Of a stretch of 64,000 nucleotides of DNA, positions 9,197 through 18,999 are shown in pieces. The position numbers and the translations under genes are program-made. Source of the DNA: Pseudomonas sp. BN102 (lineage in GTDB: Bacteria > Pseudomonadota > Gammaproteobacteria > Pseudomonadales > Pseudomonadaceae). The stretch covers positions 176,204 through 240,203 of the forward strand of contig NZ_SSON01000077.1 of the NCBI RefSeq assembly GCF_029871245.1. The letters run 5' to 3'. The notes below the pieces were generated by a model. It saw only the letters and a program-made list of their open reading frames with translations, was not told the DNA's origin and did not search any database. The stretch's first letter is position 1. Each line of letters opens with the position of its first letter.

Positions 9197-9655
9197 ATGG
9201 GACAAGCCGTCGCCGCGTACCTGCATTTCCTGTCGATCTTCGTACTGTTCGCCCTGCTCACCCTCGAGCACCGCCTGTTCAAGCTGCCCCTGGACCTGGA
9301 GCGCGCCCGCAGCCTGGTGCGCATCGACATGGCCTACGGCCTCAGCGCCGGAGCGGTGCTGGTCACCGGCCTGGCGCGGGTGTTCTGGTATGGCAAGGGG
9401 GTGGACTACTACCTGCACAACTCGGTGTTCCACGCCAAGATGGGGCTGTTCGTGCTGATCGCCACGCTCTCCAGCTACCCCACCTTCGTCTTCCTCAACT
9501 GGCGCAATACCCTGAAGGCCGGCCAGGTGCCGGAGCTGAGCCCGCGCAAGGCGAAACTGGTGATCATGACCATCCGCCTGGAACTGCTACTGGTGCTGAT
9601 CATGCCGCTGCTGGCGGCGCTGATGGCGCGGGGCTTCGGAGTGATCGGGAGCTGA
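9197..9655 (+). CDS. DUF2214 family inner-membrane protein
   Basis: 152 residues with four predicted membrane helices (about 5-25, 45-65, 82-102, 128-150). It fits the DUF2214 family of unknown function. The ATG follows GGAG at the usual distance. It lies 95 bases after the MATE gene on the same strand and may be cotranscribed. No catalytic motif is visible. Confidence 0.8.
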   Translation: MGQAVAAYLHFLSIFVLFALLTLEHRLFKLPLDLERARSLVRIDMAYGLSAGAVLVTGLARVFWYGKGVDYYLHNSVFHAKMGLFVLIATLSSYPTFVFLNWRNTLKAGQVPELSPRKAKLVIMTIRLELLLVLIMPLLAALMARGFGVIGS

Positions 9656-9663
9656 GCTGGCGC

Positions 9664-9710
9664 CGTTGGGCTTCGCGTAGCTCAACGGAACGCCGCCCGG
9701 CCCAACCTAC
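9664..9710. repeat. REPIN-like repeat, family 2
   Basis: GTTGGGCTTCGCGTAGCTCA ... GGCCCAACCTAC. This is the same family that surrounds RAYT 2 at 45.6-46.4 kb. It lies between the convergent DUF2214 and azoreductase genes, ends at the azoreductase stop, and may act as a terminator for both. Confidence 0.75.
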
Positions 9711-10330
9711 ACGAGCACGTCAGGGTAGGGTTCGGCGGCGAACACCGGGTTGAAGGACAATCGCTCCCGCGCCTGCTGCAGGGCGGTAGCCACCTCCACC
9801 TCACCACCCGCCAGGCCCTGCAAGTGGATGTACTCCACATGGTGCAGGCCAATGATGCCCAGCACATGGCGCAGGTAGGGGGAGAGGAAGTCCATCTGCT
9901 TGGCCTTGGCCCCCAGGTAATGCCCGCCGGAACTCAGCACCACGAAGGTGGGCCGATCCTCCAGCAGCCCGATGCGCTGGCCATCGTGAATCTCGAAGGT
10001 GCGGCGGATGCGCACCACGTAGTCCAGCCAGAGCTTCAGCGCCGCCGGCACCATGTAGTTGTGCATCGGGGTGGAGATCAGCAGGTACTGGCTGGCCTCC
10101 AGCTCGCCGATCAGCTGCTCGGAGAGGAGGAAGGCCTCCTCCTCGCAGTTGGACTTGCCCACCACCGCCTCGGCATAGCCGGCGCAGAGTGGCGGCAGCG
10201 GGTCGCGCACGAGGTTGCGCACCGTCACTTCGGCTTTCGGGTGGATACGCCGGGCCATTTCCCGCGCCAGCTGGCCGCCGGGCGAGGCCTGGTCGTTGGG
10301 GCTGCATTCGATCAGAAGGACGCGTGGCAC
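9707..10330 (-). CDS. azoR: FMN-dependent NADH-azoreductase / flavodoxin-fold quinone reductase
   Basis: 207 residues from the GTG at 10330, which is preceded by GGGAG; the longer frame to 10414 adds 28 residues without similarity to the fold. The start VPRVLLIECSPN is the usual first strand and loop that binds FMN phosphate. STPMHNYMVPAALKLWLDYV and VLSSGGHYL are typical AzoR segments. The family reduces azo dyes and quinones with NAD(P)H and is cytoplasmic. Pseudomonads carry several paralogues, so the symbol is generic. Confidence 0.87.
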   Translation of the reverse strand: MPRVLLIECSPNDQASPGGQLAREMARRIHPKAEVTVRNLVRDPLPPLCAGYAEAVVGKSNCEEEAFLLSEQLIGELEASQYLLISTPMHNYMVPAALKLWLDYVVRIRRTFEIHDGQRIGLLEDRPTFVVLSSGGHYLGAKAKQMDFLSPYLRHVLGIIGLHHVEYIHLQGLAGGEVEVATALQQARERLSFNPVFAAEPYPDVLV

Positions 10331-10456
10331 AGGCAAGCTCCCGACAGATTGAGAAAGGCTGGCGGAAATGAAAGCGCTGAATGGAGGAATTTGCCAGGGG
10401 GCTCGTCGGGTCATGGACGCGGCTCGCTCCTACAGAGAAGGATCCCGTCTCCCATG

Positions 10457-10486
10457 AAAAAGCCCGGCACAAGGCCGGGCTTTTTC
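10457..10486. terminator. Bidirectional rho-independent terminator
   Basis: AAAAA-GCCCGGC, short loop, GCCGGGC-TTTTT. The A tract and T tract make it work in both directions. It lies 15 bases beyond the speA stop (minus strand) and upstream of azoR, so its clear role is ending the speA transcript. Confidence 0.88.
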
Positions 10487-10500
10487 ATTCAGCGCTGCCG

Positions 10501-12414
10501 TCAGGACGAGAGGTAGGAGGAGCGGGTCAGCCCCAGGCGCAGCGCGTCGACGTACTGGGTGCGCTCGCGCGGGCTCAGCTTGGCGCTGGAGACCTTGTCG
10601 CGGTAGTGCGCCATCAGCTCCTCCGGTGACAGGTGCACGTAGCGCAGCATGTCTTCGATGGTGTCGTGAGTCTCGATGCCGGCGTGGTACACGCTGCCGT
10701 CCTCGCGCTGGTAGACGTTCACCGAGTCGGTGTCGCCGAACAGGTTGTGCATGTCGCCGAGGATTTCCTGGTAGGCGCCCACCAGGAACACGCCCAGCAG
10801 GTAGTCCTCACCCTCGCGCACCTCATGCACGGGCATGCTGGTCTCGATGCTCTGCTCGTCGACGTACTGGTTGATCTTGCCGTCGGAGTCGCAGGTCAGG
10901 TCCTGCAGCACGGCACGGCGCAGCGGTTCTTCGTCCAGGCGGTGCAGGGGGATGATCGGCAGCACCTGGTCGATGGCCCAGGTGTCCGGCAGGCTCTGGA
11001 ACACCGAGAAGTTGCAGATGTACTTCTCCGCCAGCTTGTCGTTCAGCTCGTCGAGCACCTGGCGATGGGAACGCTGGCGTGCCTTGAGCTGGTTGTGCAG
11101 GCGGCGGCAGATGGCGAAGTAGGTCTGCTCGGCCAGGGCCTTCTCAGCCAGGGTCAGCTTGCCTTCGGCGTACTGCGCAGCAACGTCACTCATGTAGTGG
11201 GTGGCGCGCCAGTAGGTCTCGGTGACCATCTCGGCGTCGGTCGGCGCCAGGAGCTCGGCGAGCCAGCGTACGGCCTCGGGCAGTGCCTCGATATCCTCGA
11301 TCTTCGGCACTTCGTCGTTGTGGCGCTCGACGTCGGTCACCTGCATCACCAGCACGGCGTGGTGCGCGGTCATGGCGCGGCCGCTCTCGGAGAAGATGTG
11401 CGGGTGCGGCAAGCCCTGGGCGTCGCAGAACTCCTTGAGCATGCCCACCACCACGCCGGCATAGTCGTCCATGTCGTAGTTGATCGAGCTGGCGTTGCGC
11501 GAGTGGGTGCCGTCGTAGTCGACGCCCAGGCCGCCACCGACGTCGATGTGGTCCACCGGCAGGCCGAGGCTGCGCAGTTCGGCGTAGTAGCGGATGGCTT
11601 CCTTGAAGCCGTGCTGGTAGTCGGCCAGGTTGGCGATCTGCGAGCCCATATGGAAATGCAGCAGGCGCACGCCCTGGTCCAGGCCGGCCTCACGGAAGCG
11701 CTCGACCACCGAGAGGATCTGCGCGGCGGACAGGCCAAACTTGGACTTCTCGCCGCCGGTGTCGGCCCACTTGGACGAGGCCAGGGACGACAGCCGCACG
11801 CGCAGGCCCACCTGCGGCGCTACCTTGAGCTCGGCGGCGACGTCGATGACGAATTGGACCTCGGCTTCCTTCTCGATGACGATGAAGACGTTGTGGCCGA
11901 GCTTCTGGCCCATCAGCGCCAGACGGATGAACTCGCGGTCCTTGTAGCCGTTGCAGACGATGGTGCCGCCCTTGGGCGCCAGCGCCAGCACCGCCAGCAG
12001 CTCGGGCTTGGAGCCGGCTTCCAGGCCGATGGAGACGTTCTGGGTGGCGATGATGTTCTCCACCACCGCCTCCTGCTGGTTGACCTTGATCGGGTACAGG
12101 GCGGTGTAGCGGCTCTGGTATTCCAGGCGTTCGATATTGGCGTCGAAGGCGCCGGTCAGCTGGCGCACGCGCTCTTGCAGGATGTCCGGGAAGCGCACCA
12201 GCAGCGGCAGGCTGAGACCCGCCTCGCGCAATTTTTCTACCTGCTCGAAGAGGTCGAACGGCGCGCTCTGCGGGCCGCGCGGGCGAACTTCGACGCGGCC
12301 GGCTTCGTTGATCGCGAAAAAGCCGGCACCCCAGTGGCGAATGCCATAGACACTGCGGCTGTCGGCCACGGTCCAGCTGCTGCCATCGTCCTTGCGCGTG
12401 CGTCGTGCAGACAT
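10501..12414 (-). CDS. speA: Biosynthetic arginine decarboxylase
   Basis: 637 residues, the usual length of the PLP-dependent enzyme that converts arginine to agmatine, the first step of polyamine synthesis by the agmatine route. The PLP lysine is in [11 protein letters not shown] (about residue 111). HFHMGSQ and [12 protein letters not shown] are characteristic fold III decarboxylase segments, and the C-terminal region has the helical domain of the SpeA type. The ATG follows purine-rich GGGGGAAACC. The gene is followed by a strong terminator and preceded on the same strand by the SUI1 gene. Confidence 0.97.
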   Translation of the reverse strand: MSARRTRKDDGSSWTVADSRSVYGIRHWGAGFFAINEAGRVEVRPRGPQSAPFDLFEQVEKLREAGLSLPLLVRFPDILQERVRQLTGAFDANIERLEYQSRYTALYPIKVNQQEAVVENIIATQNVSIGLEAGSKPELLAVLALAPKGGTIVCNGYKDREFIRLALMGQKLGHNVFIVIEKEAEVQFVIDVAAELKVAPQVGLRVRLSSLASSKWADTGGEKSKFGLSAAQILSVVERFREAGLDQGVRLLHFHMGSQIANLADYQHGFKEAIRYYAELRSLGLPVDHIDVGGGLGVDYDGTHSRNASSINYDMDDYAGVVVGMLKEFCDAQGLPHPHIFSESGRAMTAHHAVLVMQVTDVERHNDEVPKIEDIEALPEAVRWLAELLAPTDAEMVTETYWRATHYMSDVAAQYAEGKLTLAEKALAEQTYFAICRRLHNQLKARQRSHRQVLDELNDKLAEKYICNFSVFQSLPDTWAIDQVLPIIPLHRLDEEPLRRAVLQDLTCDSDGKINQYVDEQSIETSMPVHEVREGEDYLLGVFLVGAYQEILGDMHNLFGDTDSVNVYQREDGSVYHAGIETHDTIEDMLRYVHLSPEELMAHYRDKVSSAKLSPRERTQYVDALRLGLTRSSYLSS

Positions 12415-12431
12415 CGGTTTCCCCCTGTGGG

Positions 12432-12474
12432 ATAGAAAAGTGCCAGGCCCGCCGGATCGTGCCGGGCGGGCTTG
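12432..12474 (-). terminator. Possible terminator between the SUI1 gene and speA
   Basis: On the minus strand a GC hairpin (GCCCGCC / GGCGGGC) is followed by CTGGCACTTTTC. The stem is strong and the U run short, so it could be an inefficient terminator after the SUI1 gene or a structure in the speA leader. Confidence 0.4.
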
Positions 12475-12547
12475 GAAAGGTTAATTCGGTCGTGTGACGT
12501 TGGAGTGTTGACCGCGTTTTCCTGCGGTCAGTTTAGAAAGCCGTGGC

Positions 12548-12919
12548 TCAGCCGCCGGATTTCTTGGCCTTGAAGCCGCGCTTGGCGAGTTCTTCAAGCA
12601 ACAGGTCCACGTGGTCGCCCTGGATCTCGATCACGCCGTCCTTCAGTGCTCCACCGGTTCCGCAGCGGCGCTTCAACGCGCTGGCGAGCTCCTTCAGGGC
12701 GTCTTCGGCCAGCGGCACGCCGCTGACGCTGGTGACGGTCTTGCCGCCACGGCCCTTGGTTTCCCGGCGCACTCGGGCAATGCCGTCGCCAGCAGGCACA
12801 GTGGCTTGCTTGCAGATGCAGGCATCGAGGGGCTGGCGGCATTCCGGGCAGTGCCGGCCGCTGTCGGTGGAGTACACCAAACCGCCGAGGGCGGCAAAGG
12901 ACGAAGCTTTCTTGACCAC
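12548..12919 (-). CDS. SUI1/eIF1-like translation initiation factor (YciH family)
   Basis: 123 residues. The N-terminal part has a Cys pair pattern (HCPECRQ ... CICK) suggesting a small zinc-binding knuckle. The C-terminal half is the SUI1 fold (GGKTVTSVSGVPL, LKRRCGTGGALKDGVIEIQG). The family is linked to initiation fidelity in eukaryotes; the bacterial YciH form is thought to modulate initiation under stress. It lies upstream of speA on the same strand. Confidence 0.88.
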   Translation of the reverse strand: MVKKASSFAALGGLVYSTDSGRHCPECRQPLDACICKQATVPAGDGIARVRRETKGRGGKTVTSVSGVPLAEDALKELASALKRRCGTGGALKDGVIEIQGDHVDLLLEELAKRGFKAKKSGG

Positions 12920-13273
12920 CGGCTTTCCTCGTAGGGGTCAGGATAGCGACTGGTCGGCGGGGTGCCGACCGCGAAGCCCCACTCTGGCAGGGGCAGCGCA
13001 GCCTGGCCGGGAGGCCAGGGTTGAAAGGGGGCGAAATTTAGCAGCATTCGCGGCGAATGCTAAGTACGAAAATGCGCCATTGATCGACAAAATGGCGACT
13101 CCGTGCAGCATCCCGCACGAAAAGGTCCGGGATTCTGCACAAACCCGCGCCGCGCGCGGCTTTGGTGCGCCTTTCGTAGGTTGAGCCGGGCGGCGTTCCG
13201 CTGAGCTACGCGAAGCCCAACGGCCGGGGTTGCCGGAAATTCATTCGTTGGGCTTCGCTGCGCTCTGCCCAAC
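12920..13273. other. 354-base intergenic region with palindromes and REPIN
   Basis: No gene is supported. The left part is the leader/promoter region of the SUI1 gene (minus strand). It holds a perfect 9-base inverted repeat (13043-13061) and a hairpin CGCCATT/AATGGCG (13075-13097) that, read on the minus strand, is followed by CATTTTCG and could terminate the NUDIX transcript. The right part from 13175 is a family 2 repeat. Confidence 0.6.
13043..13061. promoter_or_regulatory. Perfect palindrome upstream of the SUI1 gene
   Basis: AGCATTCGC, one base, GCGAATGCT: nine of nine bases pair. It lies about 124 bases before the SUI1 start codon. A dimeric repressor or activator could bind here; no known consensus was recognised. 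Confidence 0.3.
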
Positions 13274-13277
13274 CTAC
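13175..13277. repeat. REPIN, family 2, at the 3' end of the NUDIX gene
   Basis: GTAGGTTGAGCC ... GAAGCCCAAC and GTTGGGCTTCGC ... GCCCAACCTAC form an inverted pair. The right-hand GTAG head, read on the minus strand, contributes the TAG stop codon of the NUDIX gene. Confidence 0.8.
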
Positions 13278-13798
13278 AAGGTTTGGAGGTACAGCTGCAG
13301 CGCCTTGAGCGAATCCGGGCAGCAGGGGCTCTGCGCCAGCGCCTCGTCCACGGTCATGAAACGCGCCTCCAGCACTTCTTCCGGCTGCAGCTTCAGCGGC
13401 GCGTCGGAGACGGCGGAGAAGACCGCGCCCCAGAGGCGGTTGCCCGGCTCGTCGAAGAAGAAGCGGCCATGCTCGCACAGGGGCACGCCACTGACGCCGA
13501 GCTCTTCCTCCAGCTCGCGGGCGGCGGAATCAGCGTAGTCCTCGCCTTCCTGCACCATGCCGCCGGCCGCCACATCCCAGTAGCCCGGATAGAGCGCCTT
13601 GCTCAGGGTGCGGCGATGCACACAGAGCTGGCCGGCGGAATTGAACAGCAGGATGAAGGTTCCGCGGGAGATCAGTCCGCGCTCGCGCAGCTCGGCGCGC
13701 GGCAGGCCGCCGAGAGGGCGGTCCTGCTCGTCGACCCAGGCCACTTGTTCGGCGTCGGAGGCGGCGCGGTGGGCCGCCTCGCGTTCGTCGATGGCCAT
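13274..13798 (-). CDS. NUDIX hydrolase (YfcD-like)
   Basis: 174 residues. The NUDIX box fits GX5EX7REUXEEXGU, starting in GGMVQEGEDYADSAARELEE and continuing ELGV; it binds the divalent metal and hydrolyses nucleoside-diphosphate-linked substrates. The long N-terminal stretch with WVDEQDRPLG resembles the YfcD/isopentenyl-isomerase-like branch. The ATG at 13798 overlaps the stop of the upstream DUF2333 gene (ATGA), so the two are translationally coupled; a longer frame to 13927 would run inside that gene. The stop codon lies in a REPIN. Confidence 0.9.
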   Translation of the reverse strand: MAIDEREAAHRAASDAEQVAWVDEQDRPLGGLPRAELRERGLISRGTFILLFNSAGQLCVHRRTLSKALYPGYWDVAAGGMVQEGEDYADSAARELEEELGVSGVPLCEHGRFFFDEPGNRLWGAVFSAVSDAPLKLQPEEVLEARFMTVDEALAQSPCCPDSLKALQLYLQTL

Positions 13799-14868
13799 CA
13801 GCCCTGCTCCAGCAGCTGGCGCAGGTCGATTACCGCCGCGTTGGCACGGGAGATGTAGTTGGCCATCACCAGGGAATGGTTGGCCAGCACGCCGTAGCCG
13901 CTCCCGTTCAGCACCATGGGGCTCCACAGGGGCTCCTGGGCCGCCTCCAGCTCGCGGATGATCTGGCGCACGCTGATGGTGGCGTTCTTCTTCGCCAGCA
14001 CGTCGGCGAAATCGACCTCGATGGCGCGCAGGATGTGGGACAGCGCCCAGGCCTGGCCACGGGCTTCATAGAAGACGTTGTCGATCTGCAGCCACGGGGT
14101 CTCGACGATTTCCTCGCTCACTTCCGGCACCTTGCCGGTGGCGACGGCCGCTTCCGGGGTGATGTCGGTGTTCAGGCGCACCCGGCCGACGCTGGCGGAG
14201 AGGCGCTGGGACAACGAACCGAGGCGGGTGGCGACGTCGCCCAGCCAGTTGTTCAGGTTGTCGGCGCGGGTATAGAACTGCGCGTTTGGCTGATTGGGGT
14301 TAGCCAGTCGGGCCAGGTAACGATCCAGCGAGCGGATGCCATCCTGATACTCGGACTCGGAAGCGGGCAGCGCCCAGCTCTTGTTGTCGAAGTTGAAACG
14401 CGGCTCGGCCTTGGCCAGGTCCGGGTCTTCGGTGGACTGCGACTGGGAACGGGCGAAGTCCTTGCGCAGGGCGCGGGACAGGTCGCGCACCTGGACCAGC
14501 ACGCCGTACTCCCAGCTGGGCATGTTGTCCAGCCACAGACCGGGGGGCGCAAGGTCGTTGGACACATAGCCGCCGCTCTTGTCGAGCAGGGTCTGGGCGA
14601 CCGTCTTGAGGGTTTCCACCGTGGTGTAGCCGCTGACCATCTGCCGCCCCGCCCGCTCGGCGGCAGCCTGAGCATTCTGCTGTACCGGGAGGAGATCGGG
14701 CTCGCGGCTCCAGTACCAGCCCACCACCACGCAGGCCAGCAGGTAGACCACCAGCAGGCTGGCGAGGGCACGGCTCAGCCAGATACCGCCCAGGTAGCTA
14801 CGCACGTCGTCAACCGAATCATCGACGCGGTCACGCGCGTCCCCCATACGCTTCTTCCAGTCCAGCAT
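13798..14868 (-). CDS. DUF2333 family membrane-anchored protein
   Basis: 356 residues from the ATG at 14868, preceded by AAGGA. A frame continuing to 15150 has no credible extra protein. The short cytoplasmic start (MLDWKKRMGDARDRVDDSV) is followed by one membrane helix at about residues 32-50 and a large periplasmic part. The family has no known function; it is conserved in gamma-proteobacteria beside this NUDIX gene, with which it overlaps by four bases. Confidence 0.85.
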   Translation of the reverse strand: MLDWKKRMGDARDRVDDSVDDVRSYLGGIWLSRALASLLVVYLLACVVVGWYWSREPDLLPVQQNAQAAAERAGRQMVSGYTTVETLKTVAQTLLDKSGGYVSNDLAPPGLWLDNMPSWEYGVLVQVRDLSRALRKDFARSQSQSTEDPDLAKAEPRFNFDNKSWALPASESEYQDGIRSLDRYLARLANPNQPNAQFYTRADNLNNWLGDVATRLGSLSQRLSASVGRVRLNTDITPEAAVATGKVPEVSEEIVETPWLQIDNVFYEARGQAWALSHILRAIEVDFADVLAKKNATISVRQIIRELEAAQEPLWSPMVLNGSGYGVLANHSLVMANYISRANAAVIDLRQLLEQG

Positions 14869-15161
14869 GGCAGTGTCCTTCAAGTTTCGATCAGCACGGA
14901 TAAGGTTCGACCACGATCCGCCGCGGTGGTTGTGGCCGAGCCCAGCACTATAAGGGAAGCGCGACCGCCGCGCAGTGGCGGCGGGCCAAACCATCAGCCG
15001 GTGTGCCGGTCCTGTAAACCTCCGGGTCGCAAATTGACGACATCTACCCGGAGCATGTGGCAATAGCGGGACAGATGACACTAGCGTACTCGTCACAAGG
15101 TGATAGCATGGCGCCATCATTCTGGTCGCCGCCAGGCGACACCCCCTCAAGAAGCCGGGCC

Positions 15162-16778
15162 ATGACCGAGCACGAAGATCCGAGCCGCGACCGCCTCAAG
15201 AATCACTTCGCCCAGCGCGTCATCAACCAGGCCCGGCATGTGCTGGAGATCTGGCAGCGCCTGCAACGCAGCGAGTGGAGCCTGGCCTGCATGACCGAAC
15301 TGGCTGAGGCCAGCCTCAACCTGCAGCGCTACGCCGAACGCTTCGAGCAGACCGAGCATAGCCGCCTGGCGGTGGCCATCGGCGACTGCCTGCGCGGCGT
15401 GGAGGAGAATCGCGGTCGGCTGTCCAGCGACCTGATCACCGAACTCAGCCTGCTGATGCAGCGCCTCTCGCGCACCGGACTGCGCCACGGCGACCAGTTC
15501 GAACAGACCTTCCTGCCGCCCCTGCGCAAACCGGTGTACCTGGCGCTGCAGAGCGAGGACCGCGCCGGGCGCCTGGCCCAGCAACTGGAGTTCTTCGGCC
15601 TCAACGCCCAACGCCTGGACAGCGCCAGCGCCTTCCGCGCGGCCATGGCCGAACGGCACCCGGCTGCCATCGTCCTGGAAGTGGATTTCGCCGGACCGGG
15701 CCAGGGCCTGGAGCTGGCGCGGGAGGCCCAGCAGGGGCTGGAGCAGAAGCTGCCGATCATCTTCTTCAGCCACGAGGAAACTGATGCCCCGACCCGCCTG
15801 GCGGCCGTGCGCGCCGGCGGCCAGGAATTTTTCACCGGCGCCCTGGACGCCTCCACCCTGCTGGAAAAGCTCGAGACCCTGACCCGCACCGCCCACTACG
15901 ACCCCTTCCGGGTGCTGATAGTCGACGACTCCCGCGCCCAGGCCACCCATACCGAGCTGATCCTCAACTCCGCCGGCATCGTCACCCGGGTCATCACCGA
16001 GCCGGTGCAGACCCTGCTGGCCCTGGCCGACTTCCAGCCCGACCTGATCATCCTCGACATGTACATGCCCGAGTGCCTGGGCACCGAGCTGGCCAAGGTG
16101 ATCCGCCAGCACGAGCGTTACGTCAGCGTGCCGATCATCTACCTGTCCGCCGAGGACGACCTGAACAAGCAGCTGGACGCCATGAGCGAAGGCGGCGACG
16201 ACTTCCTCACCAAGCCGATCAAGCCGCGCCACCTGATCGCCACGGTTCGCACCCGCGCCACCCGAGCGCGCAGCCTGAAGGCGCGCATGGTCCGTGACAG
16301 CCTCACCGGTCTGTTCAACCACACCCATACCCTGCAGCTGCTGGAAGACGCCAGCTCCAGGGCGCGGCGCGACGGCAAGCCGCTGTGCTTCGCCATGCTA
16401 GACATCGACCACTTCAAGAAGGTCAACGACACCTACGGCCACCCCATGGGCGACCGGGTGATCAAGAGCCTGGCCCTGTTCCTCAAGCAACGCCTGCGCA
16501 AGACCGACCACATCGGCCGCTACGGCGGCGAGGAATTCGCCGTGGTGCTGCCGGACACCGACCTGGAAGCCGCGCACCGGGTGCTGGAGGAGATCCGCCG
16601 GCGCTTCGCCGAGATCCGCTACCCGGCGCAGCCCCACGATCTGTCCTGTACCTTCAGCTGCGGCATCGCCCAGCTGCATGACGGCCTGGACATCAACCAA
16701 CTGTCCAAGCAGGCGGACGAAGCGCTCTATTGCGCCAAACACAGCGGACGCAACCGGGTGGCGCTGCACCACGACTGA
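15162..16778 (+). CDS. gcbA: Diguanylate cyclase with two receiver-like domains (GcbA-like)
   Basis: 538 residues from the ATG at 15162. An upstream frame to 15057 lacks a ribosome site and would run into the divergent promoter region. Order: helical N-terminus (1-110), a degenerate receiver-like domain (about 120-240), a true receiver with phospho-Asp in LIILDMYMPE, and a GGDEF domain. The active-site motif is GGEEF at about 455-459 with an I-site RxxD (RKTD) five residues before it, so feedback inhibition by c-di-GMP is expected. The P. aeruginosa orthologue GcbA promotes early attachment and also takes part in dispersion. The symbol rests on domain pattern and position between DUF2333 and ctpL. 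Confidence 0.88.
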   Translation: MTEHEDPSRDRLKNHFAQRVINQARHVLEIWQRLQRSEWSLACMTELAEASLNLQRYAERFEQTEHSRLAVAIGDCLRGVEENRGRLSSDLITELSLLMQRLSRTGLRHGDQFEQTFLPPLRKPVYLALQSEDRAGRLAQQLEFFGLNAQRLDSASAFRAAMAERHPAAIVLEVDFAGPGQGLELAREAQQGLEQKLPIIFFSHEETDAPTRLAAVRAGGQEFFTGALDASTLLEKLETLTRTAHYDPFRVLIVDDSRAQATHTELILNSAGIVTRVITEPVQTLLALADFQPDLIILDMYMPECLGTELAKVIRQHERYVSVPIIYLSAEDDLNKQLDAMSEGGDDFLTKPIKPRHLIATVRTRATRARSLKARMVRDSLTGLFNHTHTLQLLEDASSRARRDGKPLCFAMLDIDHFKKVNDTYGHPMGDRVIKSLALFLKQRLRKTDHIGRYGGEEFAVVLPDTDLEAAHRVLEEIRRRFAEIRYPAQPHDLSCTFSCGIAQLHDGLDINQLSKQADEALYCAKHSGRNRVALHHD

Positions 16779-16909
16779 CCCCTGCCGTCACAGGATTGTC
16801 ACTAAACAGCAATATCATCTGGCCATCTCTCAGAGCCCGTTCGCGGCCCCGCAGATGCCCAGGCATACAGCGCGGACCCTGGACAGGCTGATTGTCTGCC
16901 GAGGTTCCG

Positions 16910-18874
16910 ATGCGCCTGAAACTGCTCACCAACCTGATAACCCTGCTGCTGGTCACCGTGTGCCTGGCGTTGGGGGCGACCCTCTGGTGGTCGCAACAGG
17001 CCCTGGAGCGACCCTACCAGCTGATGGAGCAGTACCTGGAGCTGGCCCAGCGCTTCCGCGGCGAGGTGGCGGACAACGTCCAGGCCTACCTCACGAACGG
17101 CGACGCCTTGCGCCACAGCGCCGCAAGCCAGGGCATCGACAGCCTGGAACAGCGCCTCGGCCAACTGCCCGCCGAACTCACCGATGAATTGCTGCCGAGC
17201 TTCAATGATCTGCGCGAATTCACCCGTGGCGAACTGCTGGCCGCCGGCAAGCTGGCGGGCGACCCGCAAGGACTGCTGATCCAGGCCGAGCGGGAGATCG
17301 CCGGCGCCCTCGACCAGTTGGCCCAGTACGCCGACTCGGGCAGCACGGCGGCCGCCGCCGACTACCGTGCGCCGCTGTTCGCCGCCGCCCAGCACCTCAA
17401 CCGCCTGAGCCAAGCCCGCGCCAAGCTGGTGGCCAGCGGTCGCGACGACCTGGCCGCCGACGTCCTGCGCGAACTGGAAGCCCTGGGCCACGACAGCGTC
17501 CGGCTGGAGCAGTTACCTCTGCTCGGCGTGGCCGATAGCGGCAGCTCGGCAGCCGACGACTTCGCCGCGATGATGGGCCTGGAAAGCAGCAGCGAAGCCG
17601 GCCAGGCCGAGGACCGCGGCGCCGCCCTCAAGCGTGAGCTGGCGGGCCTCCTCAAGCGCTACCCCGACGAACTGGCGCGCACCCGCGAACTGATCCAGCG
17701 CCGCGCCGAGTTGGTCGCCACGACCGCCCAGCGGGTGGATGCCCTGCAAGCGGCGCTCGCCGCCCTGGAGCCCCAGGTGCGCGCCGAGCACGGCCGCATC
17801 CAGGGCGAGGTTCGGCTGATCCAGGGTCTGATGATCGGCCTGATCCTGCTCATCGCCCTGTCCATCGACCGCATCCAGCGTCGCCTGACCCAGGTGCTCG
17901 GTCGGCTGGTTGGCGCCCTGGGAGCCTGGGCCGACGGCGATTTCAGCCAGCCTATGGCGCTGGGCTCCAGCACTCGCGACCTGCGCCTGATCGAAGACTC
18001 CCTCAACCGCCTCCGGGACTATCTGGGCGAACTGGTGGGCACCATCCGCCAGCACGCCGAACAGGTGGCCGGCAGCAGTAGCTCCCTGGCCGAACTGAAC
18101 AACGGGCTGCACGCCGGGGCCGAGGACCAGGCCGGCGGCACCGCACAGATCCGCGACGCCCTGGGCGAACTGGAAAGCACTATCCAGCAGGTGGCCGCCG
18201 ACGCCAGCCTGGCCGCAGATGCCAGCCGCGACGCCGGGCGCGCCGTGGAACAAGGCCAGAGCGTGATCGACCAGAGCCTGGCCGGGCTGCACCAACTGGT
18301 GGGCGAGGTGCAGAACAACGCCCAGGCGGTGGAGCGCCTGGCCGAGGAAACCGAGACCATCGACAAGGTCCTGACGGTCATCCGCGGCATCGCCGAGCAG
18401 ACCAACCTGCTGGCGCTCAACGCGGCCATCGAGGCCGCCCGCGCCGGTGAAATGGGCCGCGGTTTCGCCGTGGTCGCCGACGAAGTCCGCTCCCTGGCCC
18501 AGCGCACCGCCGGCGCCACCGCCGAGATCCAGCAACTGATCGCGCGCCTGCAGCAGGCTGCGCGGCAGTCGGTGGACGCCATGCGCGTCCAGGTGGAGCA
18601 CGCCGAGACCAGCGCCGAGCAGGCCGCCGCTGCCGATGGCGCGCTGGTGGAAGTGGTCAGCGCCATCCGCACCATCGCCAGCATGGCCGAGCGCATCGCC
18701 GACGCCACTGCCCAGCAGAGCGACGCGGTCCGCGATATCCGCGACCACAGCGAGCAGATCCACCAGCAGGGTGGCGACAACCTGGCACGCATCGGCGAAA
18801 GCCGTAGCCAGGGCGAGCGCCTGCTGCGCCTGGGCGGTCAACTGCACACGGCGGTGCAGGCTTTCCGCGTCTGA
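16910..18874 (+). CDS. ctpL: Methyl-accepting chemotaxis protein (CtpL-like)
   Basis: 654 residues from ATG 16910 with GAGG five bases upstream. Membrane helices lie at about 7-28 and 304-324, with an all-helical periplasmic ligand domain of ~275 residues between them. A HAMP-like linker and the methyl-accepting domain follow, with the conserved tip [19 protein letters not shown]. There is no C-terminal CheR-tethering pentapeptide. The position between gcbA and dsbD matches ctpL of P. aeruginosa, a receptor for phosphate taxis under low phosphate; that ligand is inferred from synteny only. Confidence 0.87.
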   Translation: MRLKLLTNLITLLLVTVCLALGATLWWSQQALERPYQLMEQYLELAQRFRGEVADNVQAYLTNGDALRHSAASQGIDSLEQRLGQLPAELTDELLPSFNDLREFTRGELLAAGKLAGDPQGLLIQAEREIAGALDQLAQYADSGSTAAAADYRAPLFAAAQHLNRLSQARAKLVASGRDDLAADVLRELEALGHDSVRLEQLPLLGVADSGSSAADDFAAMMGLESSSEAGQAEDRGAALKRELAGLLKRYPDELARTRELIQRRAELVATTAQRVDALQAALAALEPQVRAEHGRIQGEVRLIQGLMIGLILLIALSIDRIQRRLTQVLGRLVGALGAWADGDFSQPMALGSSTRDLRLIEDSLNRLRDYLGELVGTIRQHAEQVAGSSSSLAELNNGLHAGAEDQAGGTAQIRDALGELESTIQQVAADASLAADASRDAGRAVEQGQSVIDQSLAGLHQLVGEVQNNAQAVERLAEETETIDKVLTVIRGIAEQTNLLALNAAIEAARAGEMGRGFAVVADEVRSLAQRTAGATAEIQQLIARLQQAARQSVDAMRVQVEHAETSAEQAAAADGALVEVVSAIRTIASMAERIADATAQQSDAVRDIRDHSEQIHQQGGDNLARIGESRSQGERLLRLGGQLHTAVQAFRV

Positions 18875-18999
18875 GGCGCGACCTATTGTCGCGCCTGGGC
18901 CCCTACATCAACGTGGGACAAAGCTGCTTACAGCTGCGAACCTGCAGGAAAGGCCCGAGGTTCGCTATGATGCGGGCACTTTCCGACCAAGAGATCTCC

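Noticed and set aside
10528-12414. Long plus-strand frame across speA
   Set aside because: Antisense shadow of arginine decarboxylase.
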